Assembly: GCF_000942395.1 (NCBI RefSeq)
Contig: NZ_LN812102.1
Location: 1,400,816 to 1,464,815 of the forward strand
From: Risungbinella massiliensis
GTDB taxonomy: Bacteria > Bacillota > Bacilli > Thermoactinomycetales > Thermoactinomycetaceae
Length of the DNA stretch: 64,000 nt
Direction: 5' to 3'
Position numbers and translations under genes: made by a program. This document shows, piece after piece, positions 34,258 through 43,166 of this stretch. Each line of letters opens with the position of its first letter. Position 1 is the first letter of the stretch. The notes below the pieces were generated by a model, which saw only the letters and a program-made list of their open reading frames with translations, was not told where the DNA came from and did not search any database.

Positions 34258-35187
34258 TTGGCTGAAATACTGAAAAATATTATTCGTGGTATTGTCTTTA
34301 TTGTCTACTTTCCTTTTTTCGCACTTTACCGAACGATTCTCTTTGTATGGGAGTATGTCCTAGTTATCCCATGTATGTGGCTGTGGAGCAGTGTTCTGAA
34401 ACCCACTTTTCGCTTCCTGTACCGCTATATACTATTCATACCATCCAAGTGGATTTGGCAGTATCTTCTCCGACCGACTGGTGTCTTTCTCTACCAATAC
34501 CTGCTACGACCGATTGGGATTGCTTTCGCTTGGCTTGGTAAATGGATCTGGCTAGGACTAGTTACTCTATGGAATTGGATTGCCTTTGGGGTTACCTTTG
34601 TGTTTCGCTACCTTGGTCTGGGACTTTACTATCTCCTTATCTTTCCGCTTCATTGGGTTTGGGAAAAAGGGCTGTTTCCTTCTCTACAGTTTATTTGGTT
34701 ACAAGCCCTTGTTCCGTTAGCACTCGGAATCTGGTTCGTTGTTACTCATTTAGGAAAGTGGATCTGGCTAGGAATAAAGTATGTAGGAATGGGAATCTAC
34801 TATCTCATCTACTATCTCCTTTTTGTTCCCATTCGCTATCTTTGGCTCTATCTAATCTACTATCCAATCACTTGGCTTTGGCAACAGGTGCTCATTCCCT
34901 TCGGAAAATGGTTCTACCGAGAAATTCTACTCATTGTCTTCCGTTGGTGTCGTATAGTTTGGAACTTGATTGCCATAGGGGTAACATGGATCGGAAAATA
35001 TATCATCTATATACCATTGCGTTTTCTCTATCTTTACCTTCTACACTATCCTATTCGATGGTTCTGGCGAAATGTTCTGAGACCAATTGGTAATTTTATT
35101 CGAGTTTATTGCATTCAAAAACCAGCTAGTTGGTTGCGCAAAGAAGTGATCACACCGACAAAAGATTTTTTCCGTGGGATGTTTTAG
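34258..35187 (+). CDS. Aromatic-rich repetitive membrane protein, unknown
   Basis: A 309-aa protein made almost entirely of Trp, Tyr, Phe, Leu and Ile in degenerate repeats. A recurrent unit is [IV]-P-x-[RKM]-[WY]-[IL]-W-x(2)-[VL]-[IL]-x-P-[ITF]-G, seen as IPSKWIWQYLLRPTG, YYPITWLWQQVLIPFG and YPIRWFWRNVLRPIG, between hydrophobic stretches such as LGKWIWLGL (twice). Arg/Lys residues come at helix ends. It must lie in or on the membrane. I know no family. Start is TTG 34258; the ribosome site (GGGCGA) is weak. The other five frames contain only shadow ORFs. It is not part of the liv operon. Confidence 0.75.
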   Translation: MAEILKNIIRGIVFIVYFPFFALYRTILFVWEYVLVIPCMWLWSSVLKPTFRFLYRYILFIPSKWIWQYLLRPTGVFLYQYLLRPIGIAFAWLGKWIWLGLVTLWNWIAFGVTFVFRYLGLGLYYLLIFPLHWVWEKGLFPSLQFIWLQALVPLALGIWFVVTHLGKWIWLGIKYVGMGIYYLIYYLLFVPIRYLWLYLIYYPITWLWQQVLIPFGKWFYREILLIVFRWCRIVWNLIAIGVTWIGKYIIYIPLRFLYLYLLHYPIRWFWRNVLRPIGNFIRVYCIQKPASWLRKEVITPTKDFFRGMF

Positions 35188-35237
35188 GATAAGCGATAGC
35201 TATAAAATGTATATCAACAAATTAGGGAGAGAATTTT

Positions 35238-35861
35238 TTGGAGGGCAAACAAAAACATCAAGGAAATTGGAAAAGATTTATCATTTTCACATTCATTATT
35301 GGATTAGTTGTTGGATTCTTTTCAGTTAGGTCTGATAATTTGCCCTACTTTGGTAAGGGTATGACAGTTTCTGTTTTCGAAATCGTTTTATCATATCTAG
35401 CAGTAATGATAAATTCCTTACCAATATGGTTTATAGTTGCAATGATAGTTGGTTATTTATTTGGAAGGAATATTAAGGAAGGTATATTGCTTGGTGCTAT
35501 ATATACCGTCATTGCAATTACGTTATATTTTGTAATTGGTAATTTTTACGAAGATACACAGATACCATTATCTTTCAAAGAGCAGATAGAAACACTTGCA
35601 ATTTGGTATGGAGCATCAATTGTTGGTGGTGGTATTGGTGGGGGTGTAGGATTTTTATATAAAAAAACACCTTATGTATTACTAATTTTACTACTCGGTT
35701 TAATTCTGCAACTATTTGTAAATGGTGCAGGAAGTTGGAGTGATATTGTTAGAGTTGCCCAAAATGTTACCTTCTGTCTAATGATAGTTGGTATTATTTG
35801 TTTGTTAATGATTGTGAAAAGGACAACTCGAGAAACAGATGAATTTTCAAGAAGCCTATAA
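35238..35861 (+). CDS. Unknown multi-pass membrane protein (207 aa)
   Basis: About six membrane helices (for example FIIFTFIIGLVVGFF, IWFIVAMIVGYLFG, GAIYTVIAITLYFVIG, YVLLILLLGLILQLF), a Gly-rich loop GGGIGGGVGF and a short charged tail. Reminiscent of DUF6518-type proteins, but this is a weak recollection. Start TTG 35238 follows GGGAGAG. A terminator follows. Base composition is more AT-rich than the preceding aromatic protein gene. Confidence 0.7.
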   Translation: MEGKQKHQGNWKRFIIFTFIIGLVVGFFSVRSDNLPYFGKGMTVSVFEIVLSYLAVMINSLPIWFIVAMIVGYLFGRNIKEGILLGAIYTVIAITLYFVIGNFYEDTQIPLSFKEQIETLAIWYGASIVGGGIGGGVGFLYKKTPYVLLILLLGLILQLFVNGAGSWSDIVRVAQNVTFCLMIVGIICLLMIVKRTTRETDEFSRSL

Positions 35862-35910
35862 ACTATTCAACTATCAAGTGTGTTCGTTAAAACAAAAAAT
35901 GAAACACGAT

Positions 35911-35945
35911 GAAAAACGCTTAGATATTTTTCTAAGCGTTTTTAC
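35911..35945 (+). terminator. Terminator
   Basis: AAAACGCTTAG / CTAAGCGTTTT, perfect stem with T-run, after the membrane protein gene. Confidence 0.9.
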
Positions 35946-36006
35946 GTACTAATTTACTGCCAATTCTTATCCTATTTGTCTTGATTTTTATAGCATCTAA
36001 AACATA

Positions 36007-36768
36007 CTACATTTGGTTCTGTTTCATATAATACTCCATCGCTTGATTTAGCCACTCTTCTTCTTTTTTTGTATATGGAGAAAGAACGAAATTCGGTAGA
36101 TTATCTACTTTAACCGTCTCCACCATTTGGCTAAACGAGTTTATAACATCTTCTCCGATAAATTCCAAACTTGCCTTCATGTTTTTGTCTATTAGTGCTT
36201 GTACTTCTAGATCATCAACAGGCTTTCCTACTAATCTTTTCACCTCTTTGGAGAATTGAATATATTCTTTTTCCAATGAGATCATCTCTTCTTCTGACTT
36301 ATTGTACAATAGCTCCGCCACTTCCTTAGAAGTATGCTTTTCTACCCATTGTCGTTGTTCTTTCTCTGTTTGGATACTATGGATCAGACTCATGAGAACT
36401 GCACTATCCACCTCTCCTTCTTCCTCTAATAAACTAATCGTGCGACGGACCGCTTTTAATGCCGTCTCGATTGATTCTTTTTTCTCCTCCAAAGCATTCT
36501 GGTGCAATTGTAGTGTTTCATTTAATCCCATATCAAAACTAGCCTCTTTAGTCATGATACTAATATCCTCAAGGCGATATCCCAAAAACTTAAGGCTTAC
36601 GATCTTTTGCAGTGTTAGTGCATCTTGGTCTGTGTAAATTCGATGTCCAGACGTAGGGTGCTTTTCTGGTTGAAGAATCCCTATTTCATCGTAATAATGT
36701 AATGTTCGTATGGATGTACCAGTCTTTTCGGAGAATTCTCCAATTGAGTAATTTTGCTCTTTACTCAT
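36007..36768 (-). CDS. MerR-family regulator with TipAS-like ligand domain
   Basis: A 253-aa protein: MerR helix-turn-helix at the N-terminus (YSIGEFSEKTGTSIRTLHYYDEIGILQP, about 6-34), coiled-coil linker (about 85-125), then an all-helical C-terminal domain of TipAS type (about 130-253; SHxx and late aromatic/acidic residues) that in TipA and Mta relatives binds antibiotics or other bulky compounds. It likely activates its own gene or a drug-efflux gene, but no efflux gene is adjacent. ATG 36768 follows GAGGTGA. Confidence 0.85.
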   Translation of the reverse strand: MSKEQNYSIGEFSEKTGTSIRTLHYYDEIGILQPEKHPTSGHRIYTDQDALTLQKIVSLKFLGYRLEDISIMTKEASFDMGLNETLQLHQNALEEKKESIETALKAVRRTISLLEEEGEVDSAVLMSLIHSIQTEKEQRQWVEKHTSKEVAELLYNKSEEEMISLEKEYIQFSKEVKRLVGKPVDDLEVQALIDKNMKASLEFIGEDVINSFSQMVETVKVDNLPNFVLSPYTKKEEEWLNQAMEYYMKQNQM

Positions 36769-36888
36769 CTGCTATCACCTCTATCAATTTGTTATCTCGA
36801 TCATACCTCCTCACGTAACTGTAGGTTCAAGCATAAATTTCAAAAAAAGATACAGAGAATCTCCCTAACGGGGAAGGGTGAAAAAGTC

Positions 36889-37194
36889 CTATTCTTTATA
36901 CCAATTTTCATCAAATGTTAGGTTTAATGCTTTTCCAAAACATACTCCAAATCTTATAAATCCTCTGCCTCTTGCAGTTATAAGTTTTCCATCCTGAACT
37001 ACAAGTTCTTCACAATAATTTTCCCCTTCAAAAACACCAGACTTCTCTCGATTTTCTTCTGTCATTCCAATAGTGTATTTTTTCCCTTGTAAAATCCCCG
37101 CTTTAGCTAACAAATAAGGGGAACTTGAAATGCTTCCAATTACAGATACCTTACTTTCTATTCGACTTATGAACTCAAATAATTTATTCTCACC
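36889..37194 (-). pseudogene. DJ-1/PfpI family protein, C-terminal fragment
   Basis: The frame open from 37194 encodes a C-terminal half of a DJ-1/PfpI protein: VSVIGSISSSPYLLAKAGILQGKKYT, then LITARGRGFIRFGVCFGKALNL. A stop codon (TAA) precedes it in frame and the N-terminal half, including the Glu and the normal Cys elbow (here I-S-S-S where A-I-C-G-S-P is usual), is missing or altered. An ATG at 37113 has no ribosome site. It is best read as a decayed gene. The following 37195-37469 holds nothing recognisable. Confidence 0.7.
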
Positions 37195-37469
37195 TTACAT
37201 AACTCATACTCGCTATATTGAGGATATAATTACACTGCTGTTTTTTCAATTTACTTATTCCTTTATCATATTATTTTTTAAAAGAATCCCTCTTCACTAA
37301 CCTCTCTGTTAGTAAAATGACCGTAAACATTTTAACATACAACCACATACCCCTAGAGGAATTTAATTATTATATAGATTGTTACAATAATTCTGACTAA
37401 AAATATGTCCGCCCTCAGTGTTCTCAATTTTTTCCTGTCCTGCATGTACTGAGATTCTGCTAGTTTGGC

Positions 37470-37510
37470 AAAAAAATAGGAGCCCTAATTCATAGCGAAT
37501 TAAAGCTCCA
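37470..37510 (-). terminator. Terminator of the YngK-like gene
   Basis: Minus strand GGAGCTTTAATTCG / GAATTAGGGCTCC-type stem followed by a seven-base T-run. Confidence 0.8.
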
Positions 37511-37538
37511 AATAGTATGTGTCTCATTGCTTTCACTG

Positions 37539-39125
37539 TTATTTCGACGAAACTGCTTTACTTGCTACACTTTCATTGTGCAATCGATCTACTGCAGTAA
37601 TGACATAGGTGTATTTCTTAGATTGATCTGCTTCCTGATCTACATAAGTTTGGATTTTCCCAGTTTTGCGTACAGTTTCTACGATTTTGGTAGCATCATT
37701 TAGATCAACTTTCGCTCCTTTTGGAAAACGATAGACGACAAAATAGGTAGTGGTCGCATCTGTATCTTTCCAGTGAAGACGAACTCCGTCTTCTCTTTTT
37801 GTAACCGCTTGCAATTTAGGGGCGACTGGTGCTTGGTTATCAAGATACGGCATGGTAGGTACCAAAGATGGATAACAATACATATCATTGGCTAGCTTTT
37901 CTCTGATTCCCAGCGGATTGCGAGTAGAGAAGTCTTTGGCACTAAAGAAAATACTTCCTTTTACTTCTGGGTAGTTCATATTGAGCCGTAACTGATTTGG
38001 CATCTCTTCCGGATTGTTCCAAGCTTCGTTGTTAGCTGCAATTTTATAAGAGGCTTGTCCAATATATAATTGTACTTTGGTTCCTCTAACTTGTTCAGAC
38101 CACCAAGGAACGAGTTTGTCATAAGCTGCAACATTTAAACCAATGTTCCAGTAAATCTGTGGAGTAATATAATCCAGCCACTCTTCTTTGACCCATTTCC
38201 GAGAGTCAGCATAGATCGAGTAGTAGCTTTCCGAACCAGCGGTATCTGAACCAGCAGGATCCGTTCTTTTGTTTTTCCAAATGCCAAATGGGCTAATACC
38301 AAACTTCACGTAAGGTTTGGTCGCTTTTATTGCTTGAGCTACCTCTTTTACCAGTAGATCAACATTGTTTCGACGCCAATCTCCTTTATCCGTGTAACCG
38401 CTTCCATATTGTGCGAACGTATCAGCATCTGGGAAGTCTTGACCACTTACTGGATAAGGATAGAAATAGTCATCAAAATGAATTGCATCTACATCGTAAT
38501 TGGCTGTCACTTCTTTTATTACGTTTTGGATATGTTGACGAACAGCTGGAATCCCAGGATTAAAGTATAATTTTCCACCGTAACTTTCTACCCACTCTGG
38601 ATGTTGTTTCGCAGGATGGTTGTCTACTAATCCATTTAAATTTGTATCCATGCTAATCCGATATGGGTTCAACCACGCATGAAATTCTAAATTCCGTTTA
38701 TGGGCCTCTTCAATCATAAATGCAAGTGGATCATAACCAGGATCTACCCCTTGAGTACCAGATAGGTATTTTGACCAAGGATAGATGTTTGATTGATAGA
38801 ATGCATCCGCAGTTGGGCTTACCTGCACAACTACTGCATTCATATTCATCGATTTAGCAGTATCTAGCTTGTGAAGAAATTCTTTTTGTTGTTCTTCTTT
38901 GGTCAAGCCTGTCTTGGAAGGCCAGTCCACATTAACGACAGAAGCAATCCACATCGCTCTTAGCTGATGCTTGGTCCAAGTCGGCTCGCTATCAGTAGCT
39001 TGTACTGCAGGAACAGCAGTGCTAAATACTAACGCAACAACTAAACAAGTAATGAGAATCAACGAGAAAATATTTTTTCTTTGTGTGATTCGTATGGTTC
39101 TCCTCCCCTTTCTGTTTTTCTCCAC
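37539..39125 (-). CDS. Secreted GHL10/DUF187 glycoside hydrolase-like protein (YngK type)
   Basis: A 528-aa protein with a signal peptide (KKxxRK..IFSLILITCLVVALVFSTAVPAVQA), a TIM-barrel GHL10 domain (about 50-405; QLRAMWIASVVNVDWPSK, EFHAWLNPYRIS, DAIHFDDYFYPYP, FGISPFGIWKN, YITPQIYWN), and a C-terminal fibronectin-III-like domain (about 425-528). B. subtilis YngK has the same core. It probably cuts a cell-wall or exopolysaccharide glycan. The start is odd: GTG 39125 has no ribosome site, while GGGGAGGAG lies within the frame seven codons later and is followed only by ATA (39095) at proper spacing. Confidence 0.88.
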   Translation of the reverse strand: MEKNRKGRRTIRITQRKNIFSLILITCLVVALVFSTAVPAVQATDSEPTWTKHQLRAMWIASVVNVDWPSKTGLTKEEQQKEFLHKLDTAKSMNMNAVVVQVSPTADAFYQSNIYPWSKYLSGTQGVDPGYDPLAFMIEEAHKRNLEFHAWLNPYRISMDTNLNGLVDNHPAKQHPEWVESYGGKLYFNPGIPAVRQHIQNVIKEVTANYDVDAIHFDDYFYPYPVSGQDFPDADTFAQYGSGYTDKGDWRRNNVDLLVKEVAQAIKATKPYVKFGISPFGIWKNKRTDPAGSDTAGSESYYSIYADSRKWVKEEWLDYITPQIYWNIGLNVAAYDKLVPWWSEQVRGTKVQLYIGQASYKIAANNEAWNNPEEMPNQLRLNMNYPEVKGSIFFSAKDFSTRNPLGIREKLANDMYCYPSLVPTMPYLDNQAPVAPKLQAVTKREDGVRLHWKDTDATTTYFVVYRFPKGAKVDLNDATKIVETVRKTGKIQTYVDQEADQSKKYTYVITAVDRLHNESVASKAVSSK

Positions 39126-39126
39126 A

Positions 39127-39170
39127 TAAAAAGAAAACCTGCATTTTATACTGAAACAGGTTTTCTTTCT
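39127..39170 (-). promoter_or_regulatory. Terminator-like hairpin in leader of YngK-like gene
   Basis: On the minus strand AAGAAAACCTG / CAGGTTTTCTT is followed by TTTTTATG, ending where the annotated GTG start begins. It has the form of an intrinsic terminator just upstream of the gene, so expression may depend on read-through or antitermination. Confidence 0.5.
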
Positions 39171-39310
39171 TAATTTTATTATAAATATAAAATATATTTC
39201 AACAATTATTACTTCCTATCTCACTATCGAATTCTTGCTGTCATATTTCAGCTGTATTATCAGAACCATGATGCCCGTTTATAATATGGAACAAGAGGAG
39301 GAATTACAAA

Positions 39311-39889
39311 ATGGATGATGAGATATTTCGCTCTGTATACGAGACTATTTTACGTCGAGATACCCGACACGATGGAAAATATTATGTTGGAATTATCACC
39401 ACTGGTATTTTTTGTAGACCTTCATGTAGATCACGAACTCCCAAACCAGAGAACGTAAGAGTATACAGCAGTATAGAAGAAGCACTCCAAGCAGGATTTC
39501 GCCCATGCAAAAGATGCCGACCGGAACATCCTAGTCCACATGGCCCAGATGCAAAAATCGCACATGCAGTGAATGATCTACTTCAAAAACGATATAGTGA
39601 AGGTTGGACACTTGGCAAGATCGCCATGGAGTTAAATATGAGCCCTTACCACTTACAACGTGTGTTTAAACGAATAACTGGGACAACGCCTGCTAAACAA
39701 TTACTTCTTACTAGAATAAATGCTGCAAAGCATCTTCTTGAACAAAAAGAACGATCAATAGCAGAGATTTCTGCTACTATCGGGTTCCGTAGCGTATCCC
39801 ATTTTTCCGCTGCGTTTAAAAGACTGGTTGGCTGTACACCTAATGCATACCGTGAGCAACTATCTTTCCCAAAGGAGAATACAACATGA
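39311..39889 (+). CDS. adaA: AdaA: methylphosphotriester-DNA methyltransferase and activator
   Basis: A 192-aa protein with the N-terminal Ada zinc domain (YYVGIITTGIFCRPSCRSRTP and GFRPCKRCRP give the four Cys; the first, about C35, accepts methyl groups from DNA phosphotriesters) and a C-terminal AraC-type double helix-turn-helix (about 85-185; LGKIAMELNMSPYHLQRVFK, IAEISATIGFRSVSHFSAAFK). Methylated AdaA activates the operon. ATG 39311 follows GAGGAGG. Overlaps adaB by 4 bases, as in B. subtilis. Confidence 0.96.
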   Translation: MDDEIFRSVYETILRRDTRHDGKYYVGIITTGIFCRPSCRSRTPKPENVRVYSSIEEALQAGFRPCKRCRPEHPSPHGPDAKIAHAVNDLLQKRYSEGWTLGKIAMELNMSPYHLQRVFKRITGTTPAKQLLLTRINAAKHLLEQKERSIAEISATIGFRSVSHFSAAFKRLVGCTPNAYREQLSFPKENTT

Positions 39890-40446
39890 TGAGCAAACCC
39901 GTGTCAGAAATATATTGGGGAACATTTCAACACCCACTTTTATTACATCCACTACATTTGGCTGTTACCAATCAGGGATTATGTCGAATCACTTGGCCCC
40001 ATGAAACAATCGATGTTCTCAAAAAATGGGTAAATAGGAGGATACCAAACGCTTTTCTCATCCAAAACCACAACCAATTGTCGAAGTATGTTCAGCAGTT
40101 ACAAGAGTATTTTGATGGAGATCGGAAAAAATTCACTCTCCCCTTGGATCTACGAGGAACTGCTTTTCAAACCTCTGTGTGGCAAGCATTAACCCAAATC
40201 CCATATGGTCAAGCTTGGAGTTACTCTGATATAGCAGAACGAATAGATAATCCAAAGGCTGTACGAGCAGTAGGAACCGCAAACGGAGCAAATCCAATTC
40301 CCATTGTCATTCCATGTCATCGAGTCATTGGCAAAAATGCCACACTTACAGGATTTCGTGGTGGTCTAGATATGAAGGAAAAGCTACTTCAACTGGAGGG
40401 ATATTATGACTACACCAAAAAAGGTCATGCCCGTTTTCAGTTTTGA
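39886..40446 (+). CDS. adaB: AdaB: O6-methylguanine-DNA methyltransferase
   Basis: A 186-aa suicide methyltransferase with the acceptor motif IPCHRVIG (Cys about 146), the helix-turn-helix YGQAWSYSDIAERIDNPKAVRAVGTANGANPIPIV, and an N-terminal ribonuclease-H-like domain. It removes methyl from O6-guanine. ATG 39886 overlaps the adaA stop; the 3' end overlaps alkA by 41 bases. Confidence 0.96.
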   Translation: MMSKPVSEIYWGTFQHPLLLHPLHLAVTNQGLCRITWPHETIDVLKKWVNRRIPNAFLIQNHNQLSKYVQQLQEYFDGDRKKFTLPLDLRGTAFQTSVWQALTQIPYGQAWSYSDIAERIDNPKAVRAVGTANGANPIPIVIPCHRVIGKNATLTGFRGGLDMKEKLLQLEGYYDYTKKGHARFQF

Positions 40447-41353
40447 TAAACATTTAGGAATTATTACGCTGATTCCCCCTAGAGAATTCAGCTTTACGGA
40501 GACACTTACCTACCTTTCTAGATCCCCTTTAGAGTGTCTACATCAAATCCAAAATCGCAGGATTTTGAAGATACTAGAGATAGAAGAAAAGCCGACTCTG
40601 ATAGAAATTAGCGAAAAAGGAGACTCCTCTATTCAAGTACGTTTCGTCAACTTTATTCCCCAAAGCACTACATCGTATGAAGCAGTTGGGGATTATGTAA
40701 TGGAATGGTTCGACCTACGAAAAGATTTGGTACCTTTTTATCTCATGGCAAAAAACGACTCGTTGCTAAACACGTTAACCCGCAATTATTTCGGTCTTCG
40801 CATTATTGGTGTTCCAGATTTGTTCGAAGCACTCTGCTGGGCTGTGATTGGTCAACAAGTAAATCTAACATTTGCCTATACATTAAAGCAACGGTTCGTT
40901 CAGTCATTTGGTAACCTTATTATATGGAATAACCAATCATATTGGCTGTTTCCGAAACCGGAGCAAATAAATGCTAGTGACGTAAATAAATTAAAAGAAT
41001 TGCAATTTACTGGTAGAAAAGCAAAATACATTGTAGGGATCGCGCAACTCATGAAAAGCGGCAAGTTATCCAAAGATAATCTACTGAAATCAGGGAATAT
41101 CCAAGATATAGAGCAACGGCTCTTGTCGATTCGTGGCGTTGGACCATGGACAGCACATTATGTTCTAATGAGATGTTTACGAGAACCATCCGCTTTTCCA
41201 ATCGGAGATGCAGGATTGCACAATGCACTAAAGCAACTGCTTCATAGACCAAAAAAACCTTCTATACAAGAAATCCAGCAAATCTTTGCTCGCTGGAAAA
41301 ACTGGGAAGCCTATGCAGTTTTCTATTTATGGAGAAGTCTGGTCTCGAGATAA
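40406..41353 (+). CDS. alkA: AlkA: 3-methyladenine DNA glycosylase II
   Basis: A 315-aa glycosylase of the helix-hairpin-helix family: LFEALCWAVIGQQVNLTFAYTLKQRFVQSFG (about 134-164), hairpin LLSIRGVGPWTAHYVLMR (about 230-247) and the catalytic Asp in FPIGDAGLHNALKQL (about 257). It cuts alkylated bases from DNA. Overlaps adaB by 41 bases in another frame, so start ATG 40406 lies inside adaB (preceded by GGAGG). Completes the adaptive response operon. Confidence 0.95.
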   Translation: MTTPKKVMPVFSFDKHLGIITLIPPREFSFTETLTYLSRSPLECLHQIQNRRILKILEIEEKPTLIEISEKGDSSIQVRFVNFIPQSTTSYEAVGDYVMEWFDLRKDLVPFYLMAKNDSLLNTLTRNYFGLRIIGVPDLFEALCWAVIGQQVNLTFAYTLKQRFVQSFGNLIIWNNQSYWLFPKPEQINASDVNKLKELQFTGRKAKYIVGIAQLMKSGKLSKDNLLKSGNIQDIEQRLLSIRGVGPWTAHYVLMRCLREPSAFPIGDAGLHNALKQLLHRPKKPSIQEIQQIFARWKNWEAYAVFYLWRSLVSR

Positions 41354-41364
41354 AAATACAGAAG

Positions 41365-42237
41365 CTATAATCTCTCACCGTTTTTTAGTCGTTCACAAAA
41401 TTGGTTAAAATCGAAATTTTTATCAAAACGAGCGAGCCAAGTCTCATCGACTATTCGCAATTCATTTTTCTCTGTATCGAGAATAGCCAAACTCCCTACT
41501 TGGACCCTTCCTAGATGATCCTTACGAAGGTCTATTATCACATTTAGACCTAGATAGGTTGTATCTCCGTACATTCTCGGACCATTCACATGATGATAAT
41601 GACCTGCAATCAGATATGTGGGTTGGATTTTTTTTATAAGTGCCGATATTTTTTTGGAGCCCTGTACTTCACCATGATAGTTCGATCCGATACCATAAGG
41701 CGCATCATGGGTTATCAAAATATCAATCTCCCCTACTGGTAAAGCTAGTAACTCCATATATTTTTCTATATCTATCGAATCTTTTCCTTGATGAGATGTT
41801 TCAATTCCACCAAGAAATCCTACTTTGGTACTACCAATTTTTAATACAGTACCATCCTTCACATAACGAAAAATGTCCAAGGAATCGATACTGATTACAT
41901 TGTCGTTGTTATGGGAACTTAATTTCTCAAGCCAATCAAAATCCTCATGATTACCCCGAATAAAATGAATTGGATTCGAGAGACGTCCCTTTATATAGTG
42001 CAAATTTTGCAGAAGAGCTCCTTGTGCATGGATAAAATGGCTAAAATCAAATTGCGATGGGTCTTGCATATAAAATTTATTATTATATAGCGATTCATCA
42101 GGTTCTGGGTAAACGCCAAAATCCCCTACCTGAATGATCAGATCCAATGCCTCTTGATGATGAATTTGCCATGTGGTAATCATGGCGAGAGTATGTAGAA
42201 CTCTACCATGAATATCTCCAATCAATCCGATTTTCAA
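41365..42237 (-). CDS. Metallophosphoesterase
   Basis: A 290-aa calcineurin-like phosphoesterase with all metal motifs: GDIHGR (about 7-12), VGDFG (about 37), RGNHEDFDWL (about 95), DILITHDAPYG (about 172-182) and AGHYHHVNG (about 213-221). It hydrolyses phosphomono- or diesters; the substrate is unknown. Start TTG 42237 follows GGGGGAG. Converges with alkA, 11 bases between stops. Confidence 0.88.
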   Translation of the reverse strand: MKIGLIGDIHGRVLHTLAMITTWQIHHQEALDLIIQVGDFGVYPEPDESLYNNKFYMQDPSQFDFSHFIHAQGALLQNLHYIKGRLSNPIHFIRGNHEDFDWLEKLSSHNNDNVISIDSLDIFRYVKDGTVLKIGSTKVGFLGGIETSHQGKDSIDIEKYMELLALPVGEIDILITHDAPYGIGSNYHGEVQGSKKISALIKKIQPTYLIAGHYHHVNGPRMYGDTTYLGLNVIIDLRKDHLGRVQVGSLAILDTEKNELRIVDETWLARFDKNFDFNQFCERLKNGERL

Positions 42238-42287
42238 AGAACTCCCCCTTTACAAAAATTTGCGTTCACTTAAACATTACTTCCACT

Positions 42288-42581
42288 CTATTTTTCCAAA
42301 TACAACTCTCGAAATCGTCCATCGCTCTTTACAGGATGGAATTGAATCACCTGATACGTTGCAATTCCTCGTACAAAATAAGGATCGTTAGCAATCATTT
42401 CATCTACCTCAGCTTGACTGGAAACTGCAAAGAGAATAACACCACCTGTTTTAGGTTCTTGGGGTCCAGAAACGATGAGCTTTCCTTTAGCATAAAGGGT
42501 ATCGAGATAATCCCGATGATCTTGAACATGGCGATCTACTTCTGTGAGTGGTACTTTATAGTTAAGAATAGCTAAAAACAT
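42288..42581 (-). CDS. YciI-like protein
   Basis: A 97-aa YciI-family dimeric ferredoxin-like fold: LTEVDRHVQDHRDYLDTLYAKGKLIVSGPQEP and VDEMIANDPYFVRGIATYQVIQFHP. The conserved His/Asp pair (R-x-x-H-x-x-Y, D-P) is present. Members are small proteins that may carry out lyase or isomerase chemistry; none is assigned here. ATG 42581 follows AGAGAGG. Confidence 0.88.
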   Translation of the reverse strand: MFLAILNYKVPLTEVDRHVQDHRDYLDTLYAKGKLIVSGPQEPKTGGVILFAVSSQAEVDEMIANDPYFVRGIATYQVIQFHPVKSDGRFRELYLEK

Positions 42582-42629
42582 AGTAGTAGTCCTCTCTATA
42601 TAAAAATAATGTGAATGGAGTGCATCAAG

Positions 42630-43166
42630 ATGACAACATTTTTAGTTCCCAATTGGACAAAGGTAGCTGTTGGTACTACTAATAAAGCAAAAATAGGAGC
42701 CGTGCAGACAGTTCTACCTACTATACCAATTGTACCACTCTCCGTCCCTTCTGATGTATCAGCTCAGCCTTTTTCAGATGAAGAAACATTACAAGGAGCC
42801 AAAAATCGGGCAATTCATGTTTTACAAGCAGCAGCTGATGCTGAGGTAGGTATTGGTCTAGAAGGAGGTGTTCAGGAGACAGAAGTCGGTCTTTTCCTCT
42901 GTAATTGGGGTGCCTTAACAGATGGGCAAAATACCTTTATAGCAGGTGGAGCACGGATATTGCTACCGATTGAATTTCGAGAGCCTCTACGAAACGGCCA
43001 AGAACTGGCTGATCTGGTCGACCAATATGCTACAAGACGAGATGTGCGAAACCAAGAAGGGGCAATGGGAATCTTGACGGAGGGATGGCTGAAGCGTCGC
43101 GATGTATTTGCTCAAATCGTACAAATGTTGGTAGGGCAATACTTGCATCACCATAAGGGGCAATAA
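42630..43166 (+). CDS. DUF84 / inosine-xanthosine triphosphatase-like protein
   Basis: A 178-aa protein of the YjjX/DUF84 family: VAVGTTNKAKIGAVQ at the N-terminus, DEETLQGAKNRA (about 53-64), and VGIGLEGGVQ (about 75-84). Relatives hydrolyse ITP/XTP or other non-canonical nucleoside triphosphates. ATG 42630 follows GGAG; an in-frame ATG at 42615 would include this site and is rejected. Converges with the reverse transcriptase gene with no gap between stops. Confidence 0.85.
   Translation: MTTFLVPNWTKVAVGTTNKAKIGAVQTVLPTIPIVPLSVPSDVSAQPFSDEETLQGAKNRAIHVLQAAADAEVGIGLEGGVQETEVGLFLCNWGALTDGQNTFIAGGARILLPIEFREPLRNGQELADLVDQYATRRDVRNQEGAMGILTEGWLKRRDVFAQIVQMLVGQYLHHHKGQ

Noticed and set aside
34347-35093. 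Long alternative-frame ORFs inside the aromatic-rich gene
   Set aside because: They are side effects of the repetitive sequence; ribosome sites are missing and the +1 frame at 34258 alone gives consistent membrane-protein repeats.
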